From Cellulosimicrobium sp. ES-005 (GTDB taxonomy: Bacteria; Actinomycetota; Actinomycetes; Actinomycetales; Cellulomonadaceae), in the NCBI RefSeq assembly GCF_040448685.1, contig NZ_CP159290.1, positions 4,712,001-4,776,000 on the forward strand: a DNA stretch of 64,000 nt, in the 5' to 3' direction. Each line of letters begins with the position of its first letter. Positions within the stretch are counted from its first letter, which is position 1. Under the pieces are notes generated by a model. The model had not been told where the DNA came from and made no database searches. It saw only the letters and a list, made by a program, of their open reading frames with translations. Positions 39,402 through 46,870 of this stretch are shown here, piece by piece. The position numbers and the translations under genes are program-made.

Positions 39402-40336
39402 ATGCCCTCCTGCGCGATGGACGCGACGAGCGTCCCGTCCTGCGCGAACACGCGCGCCGCGCCGAGCCCGCGGCCGCCCTGGGCGCTCGACGCCGACTGC
39501 ACGTAGAGCAGCCACTCGTCGACCCGTGCGTCGCGGTGCCACCACATGGCGTGGTCGAGGCTCGCGATCGACAGGTCGGGCGTGACCCAGCTCGTGCCCG
39601 ACTGCCGCAGGATCGGCTCGAGCATCACCTGGTCGCACGCGTACGCCATGAGCGCGCGGTGCAGCAGCTGGTCGTCCCCGACGTCGCCGCGCGCCCGCAT
39701 CCAGACCATCTGGTGGTCCTTGGGCTCGTGGTCGGGGCCGAGGTAGAGCGAACCGCCCACGTGCCGCAGCTCGAACGCCGAGTGGTGCGACCAGAAGCGC
39801 GCGATCGGATGGTCGATGCCGCCGAGCACGTCGAGCGCGGACGGCACGTCCTCCGGGGCGGGGGCGTCGGGCATCGGCGACGAGTGCTCGATGCCGCCCT
39901 GGTCCTCCTGGAACGACGCGATCATCGAGAGGATCGGCTTGCCGTGCTGGATCGCGTGCGTCCGGCGCGCGCTGAACGACCGTCCGTCGCGCAGCCGCTC
40001 GACCGCGAAGTCGATCGGCACGTCGAGGCCGCCGGGCCGCAGGAAGTAGCCGTGCAGCGAGTGGGGGAGGCGCCCGTCCGGCACCGTGCGCCCTGCGGCG
40101 AGGACGGCCTGCGCGAGCACCTGGCCGCCGTAGACCCGGCCCGTCGGCTGGTGCACGCTCTCGCCGCGGAAGTGCTCGGGGTCGGCGGCCGACCCGTCGC
40201 CGTCGCCGACGCGCTCGAGGCGCAGGACGTCGAGGAGGTGGTTCAGCGGGTTGGGGACCTGCTCGCGCGGGGCGGCGTCCGACGTCGGGCCGGGGGAGGT
40301 CGGGGAGGTCGACGGCGGCGTGGGCTCGGGGGTCAC
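39380..40336 (-). CDS. tesB: Acyl-CoA thioesterase II
   Basis: This 318-residue double hot-dog protein starts at GTG 40336. Conserved TesB stretches: RVYGGQVLAQAVLAAGRTV, HSLHGYFLRPG, SFSARRTHAIQHGKPIL, WMRARG, LMAYACDQVMLEPILR, SLDHAMWWHR and the C-terminal GLVASIAQEG-like VASIAQEGMVRLP. It hydrolyses acyl-CoA in the cytoplasm. A Pro/Thr-rich N-terminal extension of about 25 residues precedes the domain. It follows the globin gene by 33 bp on the same strand. Confidence 0.93.
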   Translation of the reverse strand: MTPEPTPPSTSPTSPGPTSDAAPREQVPNPLNHLLDVLRLERVGDGDGSAADPEHFRGESVHQPTGRVYGGQVLAQAVLAAGRTVPDGRLPHSLHGYFLRPGGLDVPIDFAVERLRDGRSFSARRTHAIQHGKPILSMIASFQEDQGGIEHSSPMPDAPAPEDVPSALDVLGGIDHPIARFWSHHSAFELRHVGGSLYLGPDHEPKDHQMVWMRARGDVGDDQLLHRALMAYACDQVMLEPILRQSGTSWVTPDLSIASLDHAMWWHRDARVDEWLLYVQSASSAQGGRGLGAARVFAQDGTLVASIAQEGMVRLPAL

Positions 40337-40369
40337 GGGTGGGGCTCCTTCGCTCGGGCGGCGGGTCGG

Positions 40370-40855
40370 TCAGTCCTCGAAGGTGTTGAGGAGCGAGTGC
40401 GCCGCGCGCTCCAGATAGTCCCACAGCGTCGCCTCGTGGACCGGCGCGAGGTCGAGGGTGTCGACGGCGGCGCGCATGTGCGCGAGCCAGCGGTCCCGCG
40501 CCTCGGGGTTGACCTTGAACGGCGCGTGCCGCATCCGCAGCCGCGGGTGCCCGCGCTGCTCGCTGTAGGTCGTCGGTCCGCCCCAGTACTGCTCGAGGAA
40601 GGCGGTGAGGCGCCAGCGCGCCGGTCCCAGGTCCTCCTCGGGGTACATCGGGCGCATGACGGGGTCGTCGGCGACCCCTTCGTAGAACGCGTCGACCAGG
40701 CGCACGAACGTCTCGTGGCCGCCGACCTCGTCGTAGAACGTGCGGCTCGGGCGCACCGGCGCGGCGTCGGCCGCCGGGCCGGTCGCAGGTCCGGTCGCGC
40801 CGTTCGACAGGCCGGCGACGGGCAGCGACGTGCGGGGGCTGGGCTCGGTCGTCAC
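40370..40855 (-). CDS. glbO: Truncated haemoglobin (group II, GlbO type)
   Basis: This 161-residue protein starts at GTG 40855. The globin part (about 36-155) has FYDEVGGHETFVRLVDAFY, the MYPEEDLGPARWRLTAFLEQ stretch, YWGGPTTYSEQRGHPRLRMR followed by the proximal His (RHAPF), and W in the C-terminal helix. Group II truncated globins bind oxygen or nitric oxide. A low-complexity Ala/Gly/Pro extension of about 35 residues at the N-terminus is longer than in most GlbO proteins and could reflect a start further upstream than the true one; no better internal start is obvious. Confidence 0.92.
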   Translation of the reverse strand: MTTEPSPRTSLPVAGLSNGATGPATGPAADAAPVRPSRTFYDEVGGHETFVRLVDAFYEGVADDPVMRPMYPEEDLGPARWRLTAFLEQYWGGPTTYSEQRGHPRLRMRHAPFKVNPEARDRWLAHMRAAVDTLDLAPVHEATLWDYLERAAHSLLNTFED

Positions 40856-40966
40856 CGGCCCATCATCGCACCGGGCGCGGCCGTGTCCGGCCCGAGCTCG
40901 GGGACCGGGGCGCACGTCACACGGACGTCCCGCGCGCCCGCCGTGACGAGCGCCGCGCCTCCCGCG

Positions 40967-42670
40967 TCAGAGGCCGAGCTCGGCGAGCACCGGGAGGTTC
41001 TCGCGGACGACGGCGCGGGCCTCGGCGGCGCTCTCGGCCTCGACCGCGAGCCGCGCGAGCCGTCGGCACTCATCGAGGTCCACCTCGCGCAGCAGGGCGG
41101 CGACGTCGGGGATCGCCCGAGCCGTCATGGACAGCGACGACACCCCGAGGCCCACGAGCACGACGGCGAGCACCGGCTGCGAGGCCGCCTCGCCGCACAC
41201 GCCCACGGGCCGGCCCTGCTGCGCACCACCGGCGCACGTCGCCTCGACGAGCCGCAGCACCGCGGGCTGCCACGGGTCGCTCAGCTCGGCGAGCGACCCG
41301 AGGAGGCGGTCGGCCGCCATCGTGTACTGGGTGAGGTCGTTCGTGCCGATCGACGCGAAGGACGCGCGCGCGAGGATCGGCCCGGCGAGCAGCGCGGCGC
41401 TCGGGACCTCGACCATGACGCCGGCGACGTCGAGCCCGTGGGCACGGCAGCGCTCGACGAACCACTCCGTCTCGCCGACGGTCGAGACCATGGGCGCCAT
41501 GACCCAGACCTCGGCCTCCTCGGCCGCGGCGGCCTGCGCGATCGCGTCGAGCTGCTGCTCGAGCAGCTCGGGCCACCGCGCGGCGGTCCGCAGGCCGCGC
41601 ACGCCGAGCGCGGGGTTCTCCTCGTCGTCGACCGTGAGGAAGTGCAGCGGCTTGTCCGCGCCGGAGTCGAGCGTGCGGATGACGACCTTGCGCCCGCCGA
41701 ACTCGTGGAAGACGGTCCGGTAGGCGGCGACCTGCTCCTCGACGGTCGGCGGCTGCTCGCGGTCGAGGAAGCAGAACTCGGAGCGGAACAGCCCGACGCC
41801 CTCGGCGCCCGCCGCGGCGGCGGGTGCGGCCCCGGCGGGGTCGCCGACGTTCGCGAGGAGCTGGACGCGGTGCCCGTCGCGCGTGCGGCCGGTGCCGTCG
41901 AACGTGCGCACCCGCAGCGACCGTGCCCGCGCCGCGGCGACCTGTTCCTCGGACGGGTGCACGACGACGGTCCCGGCGGCGCCGTCGACGAGCACGACGT
42001 CCTCGGGCGCGAGGGCGGCGCTCGCCCCGGTCGCCGCGACGACCGCGGGGATGCCCTTGGCGTTGGCGACGATGGCGGTGTGCGACGTCGGGCCCGCGCC
42101 GTCGGTGACGATCGCGAGCACGCGCGCCGGGTCGAGCGCGGCGGTGGCCGACGGCGCGAGGTCGGGCGCGACGAGCACGAACGGCTCGGCGTGCTCCGGC
42201 ACGCCGGGCGCGGGGCGGTCCGTGAGCGCCGCGACGAGCCGGTCGCGCACGTCGGCGACGTCGCGGGCACGCTCGGCGAAGTACCCGCCGAGCTCCGTGA
42301 ACTGCCGCACGACCTCCTCCGCGGCCTCCCACACGGCGCGCTCCGGCACCAGGTGCTCGTCGAGGACGCGGCGCCGCGCGTCGGCCGCCAGGGTGGGGTC
42401 GCCCGCCATCGCGGCGGTCGCCTCGAGCACGTCGCGCGTCTCGCCGTCGGCGGCGTCCGCGGCGCGCTGGAGGTCGGCGGCGACCTGGGCGGCCGCGGCG
42501 TCGACGCGCCGGGCCTGCGCCTCGTGGTCCTCGCGCGGGCCCATCCGCAGCCCGGGTGCGGGCTCCGCGATCGGCTCCGGCATGAGCACCACCGGTCCGA
42601 CCACCGTCCCGGGGCACACGCCGATGCCCGTGATGACCTGCCGTGCCTCGTCCTGGGTTCCGCCCGTCAC
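40967..42670 (-). CDS. ptsI: PTS enzyme I (phosphoenolpyruvate-protein phosphotransferase)
   Basis: This 567-residue enzyme starts at GTG 42670 with GGAGCGAGG upstream. N-terminal HPr-binding domain, then phospho-His loop TDGAGPTSHTAIVAN, swivel region, and PEP-binding barrel with GVGLFRSEFCFLD, RTLDSGADKPL, MAPMVSTVGETEWF, SIGTNDLTQYTMAADR and GVCGEAASQPVLAVVLVGLG. It transfers phosphate from PEP to HPr to power sugar uptake. It is divergent from a stand-alone EIIB gene. No HPr or EIIC gene lies in the window, so the rest of the PTS is elsewhere. Confidence 0.96.
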   Translation of the reverse strand: MTGGTQDEARQVITGIGVCPGTVVGPVVLMPEPIAEPAPGLRMGPREDHEAQARRVDAAAAQVAADLQRAADAADGETRDVLEATAAMAGDPTLAADARRRVLDEHLVPERAVWEAAEEVVRQFTELGGYFAERARDVADVRDRLVAALTDRPAPGVPEHAEPFVLVAPDLAPSATAALDPARVLAIVTDGAGPTSHTAIVANAKGIPAVVAATGASAALAPEDVVLVDGAAGTVVVHPSEEQVAAARARSLRVRTFDGTGRTRDGHRVQLLANVGDPAGAAPAAAAGAEGVGLFRSEFCFLDREQPPTVEEQVAAYRTVFHEFGGRKVVIRTLDSGADKPLHFLTVDDEENPALGVRGLRTAARWPELLEQQLDAIAQAAAAEEAEVWVMAPMVSTVGETEWFVERCRAHGLDVAGVMVEVPSAALLAGPILARASFASIGTNDLTQYTMAADRLLGSLAELSDPWQPAVLRLVEATCAGGAQQGRPVGVCGEAASQPVLAVVLVGLGVSSLSMTARAIPDVAALLREVDLDECRRLARLAVEAESAAEARAVVRENLPVLAELGL

Positions 42671-42806
42671 GACCTCGCTCCTGTCCGCCTCGGGCGTGCG
42701 ACCCGGGTGCCCGGGCCGGTGCGCACGCGTGCCCGTCGCCGTCCGACGAGGGGAGCCGCCTGCGGCACATCGTCGTTGCGGTGCCGTTGCGCTCCTGCGT
42801 CGATCC

Positions 42807-42834
42807 GGTGACAACCTCGCCAGGAGACTAGGCT
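42807..42834 (+). promoter_or_regulatory. Promoter for the EIIB gene
   Basis: -35-like GGTGAC (42807-42812) and -10 TAGGCT (42829-42834) are separated by 16 bp. The start codon lies about 80 bp downstream. Confidence 0.5.
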
Positions 42835-42914
42835 GTTGCCAGGTGCACGGCACCCCGACACCCCGGATCCCCCGCGCGGATCCCACCCGCGACTCGCCTC
42901 AGGAGACACTTTCG

Positions 42915-43160
42915 ATGAGCACCCCCTCGGACCAGAAGGCACAGCAGATCCTCGAAGCCCTCGGGGGCCAGGGCAACGTCGTCGACCTGGAGCCGTGCAT
43001 CACGCGCCTGCGCGTCGAGGTGACCGACCCCCAGCTCGTCGACGAGGCGCGCCTCAAGGCGACCGGCGCGTTCGGCGTCGTGCGCTCGGGCCGCGTCGTG
43101 CAGGTCATCGTCGGCCCGGAGGCCGACAACCTCGCCGCGGAGCTCGACGGCCTGCGCTGA
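42915..43160 (+). CDS. Stand-alone PTS EIIB component of the glucose/N-acetylglucosamine family
   Basis: This 81-residue protein starts at ATG 42915 after AGGAG. It is a single EIIB domain: QILEALGGQGNVVDLEPCIT with the phosphorylated Cys in EPCITRLRVEV, then LKATGAFGVVRSGRVVQVIV. In most species this domain is fused to EIIC; free EIIB genes occur in several actinobacteria, acting with separate EIIC and EIIA proteins. Divergence from ptsI suggests co-regulation. The transported sugar cannot be read from EIIB alone. Confidence 0.9.
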   Translation: MSTPSDQKAQQILEALGGQGNVVDLEPCITRLRVEVTDPQLVDEARLKATGAFGVVRSGRVVQVIVGPEADNLAAELDGLR

Positions 43161-43166
43161 CCCCGT

Positions 43167-43191
43167 CCGGCCCTCCCGTGCGGAGGGCCGG
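43167..43191. terminator. Convergent hairpin after the EIIB gene
   Basis: A perfect 10-bp stem CCGGCCCTCC/GGAGGGCCGG with a 5-nt loop lies just after the EIIB stop. A second GC-rich hairpin follows at about 43191-43213. Confidence 0.75.
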
Positions 43192-43229
43192 CGCCCCCGG
43201 GGCGGGGGTGCGCGACGGCGCCACCCGGC

Positions 43230-44366
43230 TCAGGCGGAGGGGCCCGCCGGGCCTCCGGTCCGGTCCTGCACCGCGGCGGCCGCCGCGGCACCGCGCCGGT
43301 CGTGCGCCGCCCGCTCGTCCGGGGACGCGGCGCTCGGGCCGTCCTCGGTCCGGTCGTCCGGCCGGTCGTCGGGCACCGACGGCGAGTGGTCGAGGACGAC
43401 CACCTGCTGCGCCCCCGCGAGGGGGATCCGCGCGTCGGAAAGCCCCTGCCGGACGCGGGCGCGCAGCGCGCGCGCCACCTCCCACTGCATCGCCGCCTGC
43501 GTCTTGACCTGCACCTTGAGCTGGAGGGCCTCGGCCGTCATCGACTCGATGCCCGTGACCTCCGGGGGCTCCAGGAAGTACGTCCCGAGCACGGGGTCCG
43601 CCCCGACGTCCTCGGCCGCCGCGAGCAGCGTCGCGCGCACCGCGTCGACGTCCGCCCAGTACGCCACGCGCACGTCGACCACGGCGCGGCCCCACTCCTG
43701 CGTCTTGTTGCCCGTGCGCAGGATCTCCCCGTTGCGCACGAACCACAGGGTCCCGTTGCCGTCGCGCACCTTGGTGACGCGCAGCGCGACCTCCTCGACG
43801 GTGCCCGTCACCTCGCCGAAGTCCACGGTGTCGCCCACGCCGTACTGGTCCTCGAGCAGCATGAACGTCCCCGAGAGGAAGTCCTTGACGAGGCTCTGCG
43901 CGCCGAAGCCGAGGGCGACGCCCGCGATGCCCGCCGAGGCGAGGAACGGTGCGATGTTCACGCCCAGCTCGGTGAGCACCAGGAGCACGATCGTCGCCCC
44001 GATGAGGATGTTGGCGACGGACCGCAGCACCGAGCCCACGGTCCGCGCGCGCTGGGCCCGTCGCGCGGACGCGAGCGGGTTCGCCCGCAGCAGGACGCTC
44101 CCGACCCCGGAGTCGGCGACGCCCCGCAGACGCTTGCTGCGCAGGGCGGGCGTCCCCTCGGCGATGTGCTCGGTGATCCTGCGGATGACGCGGCGCACGA
44201 GCGCGAGGGCGATCGCGCCGATGCCGATGATGAGGAGCACGCGCAGCGGGACCCCGACGAACCACTCGAACCAGTCGTCGGGGTTGCTCGGGTCGAAGCC
44301 GTTCCGGACCTCTTCCGGGACCTCCGCGGGCACGCGCAGGACGGGGGCGAGAAGGGGGTGGGACAT
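43230..44366 (-). CDS. Small-conductance mechanosensitive channel (MscS family)
   Basis: This 378-residue membrane protein starts at ATG 44366. Helices at about 39-61, 110-133 and the pore-lining 138-170 (FLASAGIAGVALGFGAQSLV, the Ala/Gly-packed TM3). The MscS beta domain follows (GVGDTVDFGEVTGTVEEVAL, TLWFVRNGEILRTGNKTQEW), then the C-terminal alpha/beta domain and a charged disordered tail. It releases osmolytes on hypo-osmotic shock. TACCCT followed by 6 nt and the ATG suggests a leaderless mRNA. It is divergent from malQ. Confidence 0.93.
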   Translation of the reverse strand: MSHPLLAPVLRVPAEVPEEVRNGFDPSNPDDWFEWFVGVPLRVLLIIGIGAIALALVRRVIRRITEHIAEGTPALRSKRLRGVADSGVGSVLLRANPLASARRAQRARTVGSVLRSVANILIGATIVLLVLTELGVNIAPFLASAGIAGVALGFGAQSLVKDFLSGTFMLLEDQYGVGDTVDFGEVTGTVEEVALRVTKVRDGNGTLWFVRNGEILRTGNKTQEWGRAVVDVRVAYWADVDAVRATLLAAAEDVGADPVLGTYFLEPPEVTGIESMTAEALQLKVQVKTQAAMQWEVARALRARVRQGLSDARIPLAGAQQVVVLDHSPSVPDDRPDDRTEDGPSAASPDERAAHDRRGAAAAAAVQDRTGGPAGPSA

Positions 44367-44372
44367 GAGCGC

Positions 44373-44378
44373 AGGGTA
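44373..44378 (-). promoter_or_regulatory. -10 element TACCCT for the MscS gene
   Basis: TACCCT on the minus strand is separated from ATG 44366 by exactly 6 nt, with no ribosome binding site, which fits a leaderless transcript. Confidence 0.45.
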
Positions 44379-44444
44379 CCCGGGCCCGGTGGGTGGTCCC
44401 TGGGCGCGCCGGGCGAACGCGCTGCTCGCGGGCCCGCGTTCTGG

Positions 44445-44450
44445 CAGGAT
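44445..44450 (+). promoter_or_regulatory. -10-like element CAGGAT for malQ
   Basis: CAGGAT is separated from GTG 44457 by exactly 6 nt. A leaderless malQ transcript is likely. Confidence 0.4.
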
Positions 44451-44456
44451 GCAGGC

Positions 44457-46640
44457 GTGAGCGAACCCCCGCAGACGGACCTGCCCGAGCCGTTGGTGCA
44501 GCTGGCCGACGCCCACGGCGTCGCGTCCGACTTCTGGGACTTCGACGGGTCGCGCCGCCAGGTCCGCGCCTCGACGCTCGTCGCCGTGCTCGAGGCCCTC
44601 GGCGTCCCGGCCTCGTCGCCCGAGAAGGTGGCGGTCAGCCTCGAGCACTCGCGCGACGACGCGTGGCGCCAGATGCTGCCGCCGACCGTCGTCGTGCGGC
44701 AGGGCGACGCCGTCCCGCTGCCCGTGCACGTCGCCGACGGGTCCGCCGTCAGGGTGTGGGTCGAGCTCGAGGCGGAGCCGACTCGCCACGGTGGTCAGCC
44801 CGTCGGGCAGCACGCGGCCCGGGCCGCGCGCGAGCGCCGCGACCTCGGCCAGCTCGACGTGTTCGTCGAGCCGCGCACGGTCGACGGCCGGCGCGTGGGG
44901 CGCGCGACGTTCGAGCTGCCCGCCGACCTGCCCCTCGGATGGCACGACCTGCACGCCGAGAGCGACGGGACGCAGGCGCGCGCGACGCTCGTCGTGACGC
45001 CGCAGCGCCTCGAGCTCCCCGCCGCGCTCGTGGAGCGCCGCGCCTGGGGCTTCATGGCCCAGCTCTACTCGGTGCGCTCGCGCGCCTCGTGGGGCGTCGG
45101 CGACCTCTCCGACCTCGCCGACCTCGCGTGGCTGTCCGCGCGCGAGGCCGGGGCGGACTTCGTGCTCGTCAACCCGCTGCACGCCGCCGAGCCGCGTACG
45201 CCGATGACGCCGTCGCCCTACCTGCCGACGAGCCGGCGCTTCGTCAACCCGATCTACGTGCGGGTCGAGGACATCCGCGAGACGGGCTACCTGTCGGCCG
45301 CGGACCGCTCGCTCGTCGAGTGGGCGTTCGACCCGGTGCGCGACCTCGACACCGACCCCGGGCCGATCGACCGCGACGCCGCGTGGGACGCCAAGAAGGC
45401 CGCGCTCGAGGTCGTGTTCGCCGCGCCGCGCTCGACCGCACGCCAGGCGTCGCTCGACGCGTTCCGCGCCGAGCAGGGCCGGGGCCTCGAGGACTTCGCG
45501 ACCTGGTGCGCGCTCGCCGACCACTACGGCGACCGCGACTGGCCGCCCGGCGCGTACGACCCGAACGGGCCGACCGTCGCGGCCCTGCGGGAGCAGCTCG
45601 CCGACCGGGTCGAGTTCTACTGCTGGCTCCAGTGGGTCGCCGACGAGCAGCTCCGGGCCGCTCAGCGCACCGCGCGCGAGGCGGGCATGTCCGTCGGGAT
45701 CATGCACGACCTCGCCGTCGGGGTGCACCCCGAGGGCGCCGACGTGTGGGCGCACCGTGGCGTGCTCGCCACCGGGGTCTCCGTCGGGGCACCACCGGAC
45801 ATGTACAACCAGCAGGGGCAGAACTGGTCCCAGCCGCCGTGGCACCCGCGCGCCCTCGCGCGTGCCGGGTACGCGCCCTACCGGGACATGCTGCGGACCG
45901 TCCTGCGGCACGCGGGCGCGATCCGCATCGACCACGTCATCGGGCTCTTCCGCCTGTGGTGGATCCCCGGCGGGGCCCGGGCCGACGCCGGTGCCTACGT
46001 CCGCTACGACCACGAGGCCCTCATCGGCATCCTGTGCCTCGAGGCGCAGCGCGCCGGGGCGATCGTCATCGGCGAGGACCTCGGGGTCTTCGAGCCGTGG
46101 GTCCGCGACTACCTCGCCGACCGCGGCGTGCTCGGCACGTCCGTCCTCTGGTTCGAGAAGACGGGGGACGGCGCGCCGCTGCCCCCGGAGGACTACCGCC
46201 GCCTCGCGCTCGCCACCGTCACGACCCACGACCTGCCGCCGTCCGCCGGGTACCTCGCGGGCGAGCACGTCGAGCTGCGGGACCGGCTCGGCGTCCTCAC
46301 CGAGGACGTCGCCGACGTGCGCCGCGCCGCCCGTGCGGAGCGCGACGCCATGGTCGCGTTCCTGCGCGAGCGCGGGCTCGTCGACGACGACCCGTCCGAG
46401 CGCGAGCTCGTCGAGGCCCTGCACCGCCTGATCCGGCGCACGCCCGCCGTCCTGCTCGGCGTCTCGCTCGCCGACGCGGTGGGGGAGCGCCGCTCGCAGA
46501 ACCAGCCCGGCACGGACCAGGAGTACCCCAACTGGAAGGTCCCGCTCGGCGACGCGTCGGGCAACGTCGTCCTGCTGGAGGACCTGTTCGACTCCGCCCG
46601 CCTGCGCTCCCTCGCAAAGGCCATGAACGACGCCCTCTGA
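44457..46640 (+). CDS. malQ: 4-alpha-glucanotransferase (GH77 amylomaltase)
   Basis: This 727-residue enzyme starts at GTG 44457. An N-terminal beta-rich domain (about 1-190) is typical of actinobacterial MalQ. The GH77 barrel follows: RRAWGFMAQLYSVRSRASWG, ADFVLVNPLHAAEP, SPYLPTSRRFVNPIYVRVED, GAPPDMYNQQGQNW, nucleophile Asp in IRIDHVIGLFRLWWIP, acid/base Glu in VIGEDLGVFEP, and TTHDLPPSAGYL. It transfers alpha-1,4-glucan segments, linking maltodextrin and glycogen metabolism. It ends next to a 21-bp tandem repeat. Confidence 0.95.
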   Translation: MSEPPQTDLPEPLVQLADAHGVASDFWDFDGSRRQVRASTLVAVLEALGVPASSPEKVAVSLEHSRDDAWRQMLPPTVVVRQGDAVPLPVHVADGSAVRVWVELEAEPTRHGGQPVGQHAARAARERRDLGQLDVFVEPRTVDGRRVGRATFELPADLPLGWHDLHAESDGTQARATLVVTPQRLELPAALVERRAWGFMAQLYSVRSRASWGVGDLSDLADLAWLSAREAGADFVLVNPLHAAEPRTPMTPSPYLPTSRRFVNPIYVRVEDIRETGYLSAADRSLVEWAFDPVRDLDTDPGPIDRDAAWDAKKAALEVVFAAPRSTARQASLDAFRAEQGRGLEDFATWCALADHYGDRDWPPGAYDPNGPTVAALREQLADRVEFYCWLQWVADEQLRAAQRTAREAGMSVGIMHDLAVGVHPEGADVWAHRGVLATGVSVGAPPDMYNQQGQNWSQPPWHPRALARAGYAPYRDMLRTVLRHAGAIRIDHVIGLFRLWWIPGGARADAGAYVRYDHEALIGILCLEAQRAGAIVIGEDLGVFEPWVRDYLADRGVLGTSVLWFEKTGDGAPLPPEDYRRLALATVTTHDLPPSAGYLAGEHVELRDRLGVLTEDVADVRRAARAERDAMVAFLRERGLVDDDPSERELVEALHRLIRRTPAVLLGVSLADAVGERRSQNQPGTDQEYPNWKVPLGDASGNVVLLEDLFDSARLRSLAKAMNDAL

Positions 46641-46731
46641 CCCGCCGAGGGAGAACCCTGGTCGGCCGAGGTAGAGCCGTGGTCCGCCGAGGTAGAGGCG
46701 TGGTTCGTCCAGGAAGAGGTGTGGTCGGTTT
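46638..46731. repeat. Imperfect tandem repeat, 21-bp unit, about 4.5 copies
   Basis: The unit is close to TGGTCSGCCGAGGTAGAGSCG (S = G or C). Copies begin at about 46638 (including the malQ stop), 46659, 46680 and 46701, with a partial copy from 46722. Copies 2 and 3 differ at two positions; the outer copies have decayed. The array is non-coding and lies between convergent malQ and pepN. Confidence 0.9.
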
Positions 46732-46820
46732 GTCCGACGGCGGTCCGTCGCCTGGGGTGGCGGGGCCTCACCCGGGTCTGTGCTCACCCCTGAGGACTGC
46801 CCGCGCGGTGACGTTCGTCC

Positions 46821-46862
46821 GACGCGCCGGGCCGCTCCGACGGGGGAGCGACCCGGCGCGTC
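46821..46862. terminator. Convergent hairpin before the end of pepN
   Basis: A perfect 11-bp outer stem GACGCGCCGGG/CCCGGCGCGTC encloses an inner GCTCC/GGAGC stem. It probably terminates pepN, whose stop lies 9 bp away. Confidence 0.75.
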
Positions 46863-46870
46863 TGGGCTGG

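Noticed and set aside
46638-46731. Possible CRISPR array
   Set aside because: Units are adjacent with no unique spacers, copies diverge progressively, and there are no cas genes.
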